This document shows, piece by piece, positions 22,249 to 32,901 of a DNA stretch of 64,000 nt; the stretch's first letter is position 1, and every line of letters starts with the position of its first letter. Origin of the DNA: Saussurea involucrata (taxonomy: Eukaryota > Streptophyta > Magnoliopsida > Asterales > Asteraceae); assembly GCA_033807775.1 (NCBI GenBank), contig CM066314.1:97566929-97630928 (forward strand), given 5' to 3'. The notes below the pieces were generated by a model. The model was not told where the DNA came from. It made no database searches and saw only the letters and a program-made list of their open reading frames with translations. The position numbers and the translations under genes are program-made.

Positions 22249-22527
22249 AGAGGAAGACGATTGTTTCGTTCGAGTTATGGATGATGAATAAGCAACAGCA
22301 ACAACTTGGAGAGGCAAGGCAGTCTCCGGTGTAATTCCATCTTCGAATGTAGTGTCACTCGAGCTTTGAGGAGTTTTAGTGGTATTCGTTGGTGCGCTAG
22401 TAGATGGCGGGGGACCGGTCAAGTTCCCCGAATCTTCTTGTTGTATCGCTTCAATCCTTTTAATTACATTGACAGATGGGTTAGATGCAGGAAAGAAGTC
22501 ATCATAAAAATGCTCGAACACTAAATT
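22249..22527 (-). pseudogene. Copia-host integrase-RT linker
   Basis: Complement frame beginning in the NA-G junction and running through VFEHFYDDFFPASNPSVNVI into a Ser/Thr/Pro-rich linker that ends at sLTR-F. It joins in frame with the segment ending near 62707 when NA-G and one target copy are removed, which shows it is the same gene. The linker between integrase and RT in copia is usually low complexity, as here. Confidence 0.75.
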
Positions 22528-22870
22528 TGTTAGGACCATAAATGTCCTACATATTAGAAAGTTATATAAAGAATTATATAGAGTTTAATTAGTTTAATTA
22601 TTATTTGTAAAATACCTAAAAGTGTTAAATGGGCTTAGCTTTGCTTAATGGGCTTAGGCCTTGACTAATGTCTTAAGCCCTTGGTATATAAGGTTTAGTT
22701 AACCTTTAGTTTTAGGTTAGCAGTTCATTAATCGTCATAATTCTGAATTGAAACATTGTAAACTCTCTGAAAAGGTTTATGAATGTTATATGGATGACGA
22801 GATGAAATCATTATTCTTATTGCTTATTTGTTTGTGATTTCTACTACATTGCACTAAACTGGGATCCACA
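22528..22870 (+). repeat. NA-G 5' LTR
   Basis: TGTTAGGACC...GGGATCCACA. TATATAA box at 22685-22691. Confidence 0.9.
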
Positions 22871-22872
22871 AT

Positions 22873-22884
22873 TGGTATCAGATC
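22873..22884 (+). other. NA-G primer-binding site
   Basis: TGGTATCAGATC, tRNA-Met type with changes in the last bases relative to NA-A. Confidence 0.85.
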
Positions 22885-23754
22885 ATACAGACGATTCGAT
22901 TCAAGGTTATTCAAAGGTTTCTGGTTAGTTTTATGAAATTATGTCGACTGTTCTTGAACTCTATAATATCACTTTTAGATTTATGATTAAATTGCGTGTT
23001 TCTGCTTATTCCATTCGATTCGTATAGGATTTATTAGCGTTTTTGCAATTTTTCAGAGTCTAATTCGATCAGTTGAAGTGTTTTTGAGCAAAATTGGTTT
23101 TCTAGTATTTGGTATATGTTCTTGGTAAAACATCAATTTTTCCATCAAAATTGTGGTATTTTGCTCATAAATCGTTTAGGGGAGTGTGTTTTTTGTGTTT
23201 TGGTTGTTTCCTAACCTTTCAGGAATCAATTCTAGCAACCTTAATCGAACCCTAATCCGATTTCATCGAATAGCCGCCGTATCCGGACGTTTCCAATTTA
23301 TCCGGGTAAGTTTCTTTTCGCTCGACACTATCCGAACGCTTGCCTGTCCGGACATCCTACCCGGGTACCCTCAGTATCCGGACGATAAGTTCAGTTTCCC
23401 GGTAAGTTCAGTTTCCGGATCGTTCCCGGTAACCACAAGTGTCCGAATCGCTCCTGTCCGGTAAGTTTTCCCGATAACTCTACTTTTCGGATCCTGTTGC
23501 CCGGACACCCTTCACCCGGACACCCATCTTTCCGGATACTTCACTCCTGGATCCTTATCCGGACACAATCCTTCCGGTAAGTCCACTTAATTTATCCGGT
23601 AACCTTATCATCTAATTACTTCATTTTTTTCCCGGACACTTACTTAGCGGGACCCCCATGCTAAGTCGCCGAAGGGGGACATTTAAGTATCCTTGATACT
23701 GTCTGATTTTTGAATCGAACCTTACTGTCTGACGATCATCTATGTGCAATAAAT
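22885..23754 (+). other. NA-G leader with TCCGG array
   Basis: Non-coding. From about 23277 to 23640 it contains some twenty TCCGG-type words, including CCGGGTAAGTTTCTTTT near 23303 and several CCGGTAAGT. It corresponds to the NA-A leader but is shorter, and its words more often read TCCGGACA. An ORF called across it is an artefact of the repeat. Confidence 0.65.
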
Positions 23755-25772
23755 ATGTCTTGCCCATCTCAATCTGCAGCAGCGTGTCAGGTATGTCTAC
23801 CAACTCATAATGCTTTAGTTGATAAGATTCAACTGCTTGGTCAAAGGGTAGAGTCATGTATGTTTACCTCTAATGAACAACTACTTGAAATTAATTCGCT
23901 AAAAGAAAAGTTAGAGGTTCAAACAAAGATCACAGAAAAGCTTAAGTCTGACAACGCCTACTTAAAGGAAAAGTGTGCAAATCTTTCGATAGCACCAAAT
24001 GATCTTCGAGCCAAAATATCTGATTAAACGCTAAGCTTGATCAGTGTGAGGATGAGAAAGCAGAGATTATGTATAAATGCTCCTCTCTTCAAATTCAACA
24101 CAAAGAGTTTGTTGCTAAAATAACTGATCTTGAAACTAAACTTCATAAAAGAGGTCAAACTGATCAGACAATTCATATGAACAAACCTAAGGAACTCACG
24201 TATTTCAACAAGGAATGGGGAATTGGGTACGATAACCCACGGTACTTGAAAAAGATTTTGACAATGAGACCTACTCTTTACGAATTTTGTTTTTTTGGTC
24301 TCGACAAGAAGTACCCCGGATACAAAATCGATTGGACCGGACCTCTCGAAGAGAAGGAAGAGGAAATTGTGGAATACAAACGCGCACACACCACTAAAAT
24401 GAAATTACCTTTTGCGTATGAACCTCTTAACTATTCCTACAAGAAAATTAAATCTAAGTATCTTTCGCATGACTACTTTGACGGCTATAAGGTTGCAAAG
24501 CCCAAGGATTCCTCTAAAAAGGATAAGGCCCCAACACCTGAAGCCAAAACTGAGAAGGACGAGTTTAAACTCTATGTTCCTCCTCTTATTTTGGAATCAA
24601 AAATAGTCGAGCTAGAGGAGACACTCGAAAAGGAAAGGACTAATTTTCAAAAGGAAAAACAAGAGCTTTTAACTGAACTTGAGAAACTCAAATCCACCAA
24701 AACCGAACCTACATTTGTTGAGGACAAGGAACTTCTTCGGGTATAAATCAATAAGCCCAGATCCAAACTGTCTGCCTTGGCAACAGAAGTGATGCAAGAG
24801 CAAGTGAGTAAAAGTCAACTTCAAGAGAAGTTTGACCAACTCCAAAAAAAATGGTGAATCTACCCGAACCTTCCTCGGACTCATCGGATACATCTTCGTG
24901 TAAGGCCTTTATTGGCAAAACATCTTCTAGAAAAGGAAAAGAGTCTGAAGATAACTGTGTTCAAAAGAATCTTAACTCTGAATTTCAAAAAGCTTCTGCA
25001 CCAGATTCTTCCAAAAACATAGACTCAAAGTGTTCCTCACCTCCCTCAACCAATCCTGGTCCATCTGTCCCTGATATTGATTTTTCTGCGTACATGAATT
25101 CCGATGACAGTTCAGACGAAGAGTTTTCCAAAGTTTGAATTCGATAAACCTCTTCCAAACCAAACCGACTTTCTTTCAAAAGCAGTAAAACGATCGGTCA
25201 AATTTCTTAAAGGCGAGAGTTCTTCAAAACTCAAGACCCCGGCTGTGAATAATGTTTTTAAAACCGATTCTCAATCTCAAAAACGTTCACAGACGTGGCA
25301 AAAGACCGGTCGATCAAATGAAAGAAATCCTTCATACTCAAACTCTACTGATCATACTTTTAAAGATATTTCAGATAATAATGGTCGGAGAAAAAGGTTC
25401 AAACAAGTTTGGGTAGTGAAAAAGTCAAAAGAAAGCACAACGAATACAAAGTCATTTAAGTCAGTTGTGCATGCTAGGACATACAATCATAATCATGATT
25501 CTTTTAATTCTTGTACTTATGTTAAACAAAATGTGATGTTTCCTTTAAGAGTTTACTCAATTCAACAGTTGCTTCAACTTTCTCATGATTGTATCTGTTG
25601 TTCTACATGTGGCTCGAATGATTTGTTGATCGGAAATATACATCTCATTGGTATGGTACGTATAGTATCCCCGGTCCTCGCTATAATAGGGCATCTAACC
25701 GTCAAGGATCCATCAATGGATGGATACCAAAATCCTTCTAATTTATTTTGCAGGAATGTCATGTGCGCTTAG
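23755..25772 (+). pseudogene. NA-G coiled-coil gag-like protein, frameshifted
   Basis: The start is ATG 23755 (MSCPSQSAAACQVC). The frame changes near 24027, 24746 and 25130, so four pieces make up the gene. In order: Cys-containing N-terminus, coiled coil, a segment FNKEWGIGYDNPRYLKK that recalls the GLGY...P motif of Sirevirus Gag (DKRGLGYKYDTPKP in Sire-C), another Lys/Glu coiled coil, a Ser-rich acidic part, and the C-terminal block with CICCSTCGSNDL. The usual end (GWIPKS) exists in another frame just before TAATTTATTTTGCAG. It is longer than the NA-A version and keeps parts that NA-A lacks, suggesting it is closer to the ancestral Gag C-terminus. Confidence 0.7.
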
Positions 25773-27523
25773 TTCAGAACATTCTTTTCACATGACTGCA
25801 TTCAAAGGCTATGCCAATTTTGAGGGGGGTACTATTTTATGAAAGGTAAGTGAAATTTAACTAAATTCAAAGACCATGGTAATTCATTCTGAATAACAAA
25901 CTTGTGTTTGTTATTCTCCAATTTTAACTTCCATTATTGCCACGTGTTATACTTCCTTGACTTAGTTATTTCCATGTCTCACATATTCATTGATTTTTCG
26001 ATGGAAATACACTCGTTTGAATTCCTAGTAGTTATCCAAGTTCGCTATTTCTTGTAAATGATTCAATTCTTATCTCACACATTAATTGTGACTTGTTCTT
26101 CACAATTAAACTTTCTGATCATTCTTTCATTCATTGACCATAATGTGTTTAATGAGTCATTTTGTTTAGCGTTTGATCTTGTTTATTGAAATTCTATTTT
26201 CAAATGATTTTAATGACTTCTGAATAATTCAGTTCAGAACTCTTTCTTAAAAGTTTGACTTCTAAAAATTTCAGTTTAGAACTCGTGATTCACTCTTTAC
26301 TAAAACTGTTCTACTCGATGCATGAAAGGATTGTTAGGAATTACATCGTTTCTATGGTCTATCCAGAACCGGAAGGACCTACCCAAGAAACACATCTCTT
26401 ATAGACAACAGTGAGGGGTCTAGCTTGATAGATGTGTTTGGAGTGAAAAGAATATGGTGAGGATGTGACAGGACTTAAAAGAATTATTAGTCCTTAACAA
26501 ACCGAGTCAGTTATCCGGGCAACCACACAATCTATTCATTCTCGTTCTTTGAAGATGAATATTGAAACAAACATGGACCCAATGTCAATAACTCGTGTAA
26601 CCCCACCTAGCCACTCAAGTATCTCACAAAAGATGCTTGTTTCATATATTCATGGAGAATTAGCACATAATCTGTCTATTCCTCACTCGGAGGTCTTAGA
26701 TATTGAAAAAAGAAGACATCATCTCCGGTCTCCGAACTTCATATTCTAATCACCATGTCAATTGATTTTAACTTGCATCCCATGTTAAATCAATTTTTGA
26801 GCCAAACAGATATAACTTATTTCTTTCACACATGCACGAGTCTTTGTGATTCCACTTGCATATCTTTGTGATATTGCCATAACAGTTTGAGAAGTATTTT
26901 TTAAAATTTTAATTCAGTGATAACCGGAAGTCCTATCAGAGATACCCCGATGTCAACTCTGAATATAGGCCACACAATTATTTTAATTGTTGTGATAACT
27001 GTTACTGTTGTGTTTCTGTGTTAGTTGATTACCCCATCTTGGTTACTAAAACACTTTATCTGGAATTTTGCTACTCACCAGTATTGTCTTTGAAGTTACA
27101 TGATGCTTCGGGTGCTCCTACTCATCAGGAGGGGGAGAAATGTCACAAATTCAAAGACACGGAATATCATGTTGATGGGGAGTAAGCAAAAGCCGAGGGG
27201 GAGTAACAGTTTCAATTGTGCAAAAAAGTTTGCTTGATTGATTCTCATCCCATATCAAGTGGTATTTGCTACAACCTATTATTTCCTCCTTCGAGCATTT
27301 CAATTCTACAAGTTCTTAAAGCTGAAAGCATAATCAACTTGCGGTTCAAAGACAGCTTCATGATTATATACTGAAGATGCGATGTGGAATGTCATGTAAC
27401 TCGCACATTATCATTCTTGTGTGCTTATCCGATGTGTTGAGTTCCTACAGTTGAAAGCTGTTTTTCGTGCACTCAGTCGAGGTTATTGTTCGTTGAATCT
27501 GGTTACAAAGTTCAAACTGAAGA
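25773..27523 (+). other. NA-G 3' non-coding region, first part
   Basis: Aligns with NA-A 12841-14500. It shares CACATGACT (25789-25797), donor-like AAAGGTAAGTGAA (near 25844), the paired 'TTCAGTTCAGAACTC' motifs, the 66-codon ORF at 26549-26749 and several AGGGGGAG tracts (near 27130 and 27197). It is cut by Tekay-B at 27524 and resumes at 62219. Confidence 0.65.
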
Positions 27524-29155
27524 TGTAATACCCCGGGTAAGTTCGTTAGTTAAAGTCTATGTCTGGTAAATTTAATTAACTTTAAAATAGGATGATTAGG
27601 GTAAGTTTGGGTCAATTTATAAGTTTAGGGTGTTATGGTGATTAATGAATAGTATAAGGGCTAAAATGGAAAAGTTGGTTTGATATACACCATTTAGATT
27701 CAGATATTTTCACAAAAACAGAAATCATTTCAGTGTGTGTGTGCGTGTGTTTTGGGAAGAAAGAATAAGAAAAAGAAGCAAAGTTAGGGATTCAATTTTG
27801 GAATAATTGGAAGTGAAATTAAGGTATGTCTCTGTTATGTTTTATGTTTGTAATCAAGAGTATTACGTTTCTGTCGGATTAGATTTACCAATTTCTCTAA
27901 AAGGATAAGTTGATTGATTCTGGGTTGAAAAAAAGAACCGACTGTGTTCAGGGGTTTCCGGACGAGTTGCTAGTGTCCGGATGATTTGGGTATCCGGAAA
28001 CCCTTGTGCAGAGGTGTCCGGACGAGGTGAGTTTATCCGGTAAGTTTCTCTTTTTCTTAGTTTTCCGGATGAAATAAGATACCGGATAATGTCCGGATTA
28101 CTGAGATATCCGGATATGGTCCGGACTATTGTTGTTATCCGGAAAGGTCGCGTTGTCCGGAAAGTCTGTTGTCCGGATAGTTTTGTGTTGTCCGGAAACT
28201 TAGGCTGTTTGATCACTTTTTGAGATTTCTGATACTTTTGAGTATCCAGTATCCTGTGTTTTGTTAACTATTGGATAGGGAATGAATGAGGACGGAATAT
28301 ATTGTGGACTCGACTTAAGCACGGGTTTGGGGGAAACATTTGGGGATTTGAGTTATCTAAGAGTTCTTAGTCTACTAGGGAGCTTTGTGTGTACAAGTTA
28401 TAAAGAGAACTATGTATTTGAATTGTTACAGATTCTGTGAATTTGAAGTGAAAGCAGAGTCGTTTTGATAAGTCAAACAGGTGAGTTTTACTTTAAACGT
28501 TTTGAAACTGGAATACATATATGCGTGGATTGGGGAATGTGATAGATGGTATGCTTACTTGTTTATGTATGTAATATAATATATTGAGATATTGTATTTA
28601 CATGAGGATTATACTATACGAGAATACGTTGCCGGGCTTAGGTCTAGTGTGTTGGCTGTAATATTCGTACAGCGTTGTTGGCTGTAATTGTCGTACAGCG
28701 AAGTTAATTTATTAGTTGGCTTGCAACCAACTAATATGGCCAAGAGAATGAGATGGGAAAATACATGATGATTGAGTCATATCTGAATTGTGATTGTATT
28801 ATGTGAATGGTGGTGTGCAAAGTATTTTCAAAGACACAGGGATTTTCTCACTTAGACCTTTAGGTCTAACCCTCATTTTGTTTTTAAAATATGTATTCCA
28901 GGTCGTGGGTCAAGTAAAGACAAGTAAGCAGGGTAATCGGTGAATAGCTTTGGAAGAAGGATGTTATGAAGACTAAGACGTGTTTTGCTGTTCTAATTTC
29001 ATGACTAGATATCATGTATTTAGTTAGCGAAAAGTTTGTAATGAAATACTCTATTTTGGATTATAAAGACTAAAGGGATCGTACTTGTTATATAATGTGT
29101 ATTGTTATGCAATTTATGATAGTTGTTATATATTTGGAAGAAACGGGTTGTTACA
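27524..29155 (+). repeat. Tekay-B 5' LTR
   Basis: 1,632 bp, TGTAATACCC...TTGTTACA. It has a TCCGG array at 27957-28200. Compared with the 3' copy it lacks a 23-bp segment near 28465. Confidence 0.9.
27957..28200 (+). repeat. TCCGGA array in the Tekay-B LTR
   Basis: About fifteen TCCGGA/ACCGGA words in 245 bp, including TTTATCCGGTAAGTTTCTCT, which closely resembles the word in the leaders of NA-A and NA-G. The matching part of the 3' LTR is split: 48065-48135 and 61068-61235. Confidence 0.8.
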
Positions 29156-29157
29156 AG

Positions 29158-29169
29158 TGGTATCAGAGC
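29158..29169 (+). other. Tekay-B primer-binding site
   Basis: TGGTATCAGAGC, two bases after the 5' LTR; tRNA-Met type. Confidence 0.9.
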
Positions 29170-29417
29170 CCTAGTTTAAGGGATTTAGGTATTTGTATCT
29201 GTACCTAGACTTAAACTGCATGTGAAGTAGGATGTCCCTATTATTTTCGAACCTTGGGATGAATAAGTATAAAAGGTAGAAGAAACATCATGTAAGGTAA
29301 TTTCATCTTACACCTGTCCAGTGTAATTGTGATCTTACAGGTACATGTTTGAACTGGAATACATTGTTATATGGGGTATATGCTTATGTGTATATTAACC
29401 TTGTCTGAATCTACAGA

Positions 29418-30224
29418 ATGGCAAGTGGTACTCGACAAACGAATCAAGAGGGGAAGAGGAGATCCTAATAGAACAAATCCGACAGTTGGGGCAAGAGGAA
29501 GAGGGGGAGAAAGAGGTAGAGGCAGGACAGGCGGCAGAGTTCAGGGGCAAGGCACAGAATTTGTTACAAGAGATGACTTAGCAGTTGAAATGGGAAGATT
29601 GCAAGCCAATATCCAAGCTATGTTCAACCAAACTCATAATACTGAAATAGAAAGACCAGATCCTACTCATGAAGAAGAGATGCCCATTACACCAACTGTC
29701 ATACCAGTACCAAGGAAGTGTGACTATAAAATGTTCTTAAGTTGTAAGCCTCTGACCTACGCCGGAGACAGGGACCCAGTGAAAGCTATGAGATGGCTGA
29801 AAGAAATAGAAGCTATCTTCAAGACTAGTAAATACGCTGAAGAGGATAGAGTACTCTATGGAACTGCAATGTTGAAAGGCGATGCCCTATACTGGTGGGA
29901 AGCTCATATTTCCTCGGGAGGATCTGATATATATATTCTACTTACTCTTGGGAAGAATTCATGATAGCTTTCAGGAAACAATTATGTCCTCATGCAGCGG
30001 TTAAACAACTGGAAGGGGAGTTTATGAACTTACAACAAGGGAATTTGTCAGTTCGGGATTACACCGCTCGTTTCCTGGAAAAGTCTCGTTTTGCGGAATA
30101 CTACATTGCCACGGAGGCAATGAAGATTGAAAGGTTTATCTTCGGATTGAATGCAGAAGTTAGAAGTTTTGTAATTGCTAAAAGACCATAAACATTCTCC
30201 GCCGCAGTAGACGCCGCAGAAACC
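29418..30224 (+). pseudogene. Tekay-B Gag, capsid part
   Basis: The ATG at 29418 (MASGTRQTNQEG) is the best start, but the frame shifts within about 15 codons to the one that carries an Arg/Gly-rich segment and then the gag domain: CKPLTYAGDRDPVKAMRWL, KGDALYWWEAH, and, after a second shift near 29950, EFMNLQQGNLSVRDYTARF and FGLNAEVRSFV. A stop follows at 30189-30191. The order and motifs are those of the retrotransposon gag family in chromoviruses. The capsid would form particles; this copy is broken in three places. Confidence 0.8.
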
Positions 30225-30930
30225 GTGGAGCAAGATAAAGGGAGAAGTATTAGTGATAAAGGTGCGGGGAAAAGAAAGTGGGAAGGACCGCAGTACGATC
30301 CGAAGAAGTCTAGGTTTCAGCGATTTGATAACCGTCCACCTTTCCGATCAGCTGAAAGACCTTGTCCAAAATGCAATCGTATCCACCAAGGAAATTGTCA
30401 AATTGATTATCGGGTTTGTTTTAGGTGTGGGAAGACCGAGCATGTTGTTAAAGACTGTCGAGTGACGCGGTTTTGTTTCTCATGTAATTCTCCGGATCAC
30501 ATTCAGTCTGATTGTCCGAGGGGAAGAATACAGCAAGGGGGTACATCAGGGAAACCAGCGGCTGTCAGATCGGTAGTACCAAGACTAGAGCCACCAAGAA
30601 CAAGGGGTCGTGCATTTCAGATGACAGCACAAGAAGCGGAGGAAACTCCGGATGTGGTTACAGGTACATTTTTGATCAACTCTACACGTGTTAAAGTGTT
30701 ATTTGACTCCGGTGCAAACCGATCGTTTGTGTCTCCTTCATTTGCTGCTTATATGCATTTACAGCCTAAAGTGTTAGATCATACTTTAATGGTAGATACT
30801 GCAAATGATAAACAAGTGTCGGTTAATGAAGTTTTTGATAATTGTATGATAAATATAGAAGGATGCGGAGTACCGATTCAGTTATTTCCTATAGCCTTGA
30901 TCGAGTTCGATGTGGTAGTGGGGATGGATT
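30225..30930 (+). pseudogene. Tekay-B nucleocapsid and aspartic protease, cut by LARD-D
   Basis: Same frame as the end of Gag. It has a short CPKCNRIHQGNC box and two CCHC zinc knuckles, CFRCGKTEHVVKDC and CFSCNSPDHIQSDC, which bind RNA. The protease core follows, with VLFDSGANRSFVS (catalytic Asp) and the closing strand FDVVVGMD at the very end. Here LARD-D is inserted, flanked by GGATT on both sides. The frame resumes exactly at 44552 with the Trp-Leu codons expected after GMD. Confidence 0.85.
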
Positions 30931-32901
30931 TGTAACACCCTAAAATTCAGGGCCAATTTAAACCTCAAAATACACGCGTTATGATCATCGAAATATCAAA
31001 CTTTTATAAACCAAAGGATCATAAGTAAATTTCTATATATACACAAAGTCGTCTAACTTAAATAGTCCGATCAATCTAATTATACATCACAATAAGATCA
31101 ACTAGATTATCTAAGGCTCGTCCCAAAAGTCCTCAAAAGAATATCTTGATCCTTCGTTATCCCCGAGTCTGATTCCTTTCAACTGAAATCTCACTTCCCA
31201 AACTATATCCCAGAGCCAGTACCTGGTAAGACAGTTTAATTTGAAACATTAGGCTTTCAGATATACCAAGCTCTTATCGACCATTGGAATCCACCTATTC
31301 CCTTACTCATGACTAATTCATCTAGTCATCATACTATCAACGAGAAATACTATAAATCCCACCGGACTTATAAATAACTCTAACTCCCAGAAATTACAGT
31401 TTCCAAACCTGCTTCTTTCTGAATTAAGATTACAACGAGAATTACTATAAATCCCACTGGACTTATAAATAACTCTAACTCCAAGAATCTACAGTTTCCA
31501 AACCTGCTTCTTTCTGAATTAGGATGTCAAATCCTCAACAACAATAAAGATATCTCATCTTTCGCTTGAAATGGGAATTACAACTCCAAGTCTGCCATTC
31601 CTCATTTCGTTTCCTCCCCATCTTGAATCACTAGTCTCAAATGAGATTTCCTTTTTATCGCGATCAACAACCACCAGAGACCCTCACAGATGATTCAAGA
31701 TTCACTCCAACAACTAGAAATACATCATAACGATCCCCAGCTAGTAAACGGTTCTCATTATACCGTACTATATGCCCACTAGATCAGATGTAGATTTCTA
31801 GCCAACGCCACACAATAACTGTGTATCATCACTCATTCTATTGTATACTAAAGCTATACAATTCAACATATATTCTTTATCTCTATGTACAGAATATTAA
31901 ATTCAACGATTATCCCCACTTTGCCATTTGGCATCGGGGACCAACACCTCAACAATTAACTACTTCTCCGGACTCATAAATAAGTCATTACAATTTAACA
32001 TAACATGGTTTTTACATCAACAACAGCGTTATAAACATATAACAAATAGCATATTCATATCAGATTGCATGTCACATAACAGCCTCAAACTTCTACTGAA
32101 AGTCAAAACTTTTCGCAATCTACTGTAGCGAAAAGCTACACTTTTAGCAAGCCAAAGCTGCGAAAACCTCTACTTTTCGCAACCCACTATTGCGAAAACC
32201 CTACTTCTCGCAACCCACAGTTGCGAAAAATTCACTTCTCGCAACCAACTGATGCGAAAACTTCACTTTTCGCAATACACTGTTGCGCAAAGTCACTGTT
32301 CATCGTCTCTTTCATTTTGATTCAGTTCTTCATTTGACTCATTAAGCTTACCATTTCTTAATGAAATCATACCAGTGATATCATATACAATTATAGCATA
32401 TCTATAACACTTTTAATTGCTTAATTTTAACAAGAATGAATAACTCACCTGGGTAATTTCTGAACACAGTAAACTTCCAATTCAATGGCTTAATCAACAG
32501 CTTAATCAAATCTGGACAGAATACTATAATTAAAATCTGTGGAGATGAATGATACTAACAGAGAAATTAAATTCTTACCACAAAAATCACCAAACGATTT
32601 CCTTTCTCAAAATATATCTCTCTCTCTCTCGCTTCGTTCTATCTCCCTCTCGCTATTCCTCTGATTTTCTTTTCTTTTTCTTTTTAGAATATTAAACAAA
32701 GAAATCAGTATTATCAAACATTGATGTCTCCTAATGTGACACCTCACATTAAAAGCATGTGTCATTTCCCATTTTCCAATTTAACCCCAAACTTTCACAT
32801 TATAACAATTCAACCCTCCAAGAACTTTTCTTCATAAATAAATTGTACCAAAATACAATTTATATCTTAATAATTTACAATAGAAATTTCGGGATGTTAC
32901 A
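30931..32901 (-). repeat. LARD-D 3' LTR
   Basis: 1,971 bp. Compared with the other copy it lacks about 70 bp around 31250. sLTR-F has that sequence too, so the loss is in this copy. It carries the hairpin array at 32108-32290. Confidence 0.85.
32108..32290 (-). repeat. Hairpin-forming TTTTCGCAA/TTGCGAAAA array
   Basis: About six stem-loop units in which (T)TTTCGCAA or TTCTCGCAA is followed 7-9 bases later by TTGCGAAAA or a close variant. Unit spacing is about 30 bp. Several stems differ by one base from the copy at 38091-38273. Confidence 0.8.

Larger units (their letters stand above)
18791..22527 (-). mobile_element. Copia-host, left visible segment
   Basis: Minus-strand copia pol, holding RT (18806-20093) and the integrase-RT linker (22249-22527). 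It is interrupted by sLTR-F at 20094-22243, cut on the left by Sire-1 and on the right by NA-G. The linker frame continues into the segment at 62702-64000 once NA-G is taken out, so both segments are one element. RNase H and one LTR must lie left of the window, and gag to the right. Confidence 0.85.

Noticed and set aside
23186..23464. A 92-codon plus-strand ORF in the NA-G leader.
   Set aside because: It arises from the TCCGG repeat array and has no counterpart in NA-A.
31928..32128. A 66-codon ORF repeated nearly identically at 37910-38110.
   Set aside because: Both lie in the two LTRs of LARD-D and run antisense to it. Their similarity is that of the LTRs.
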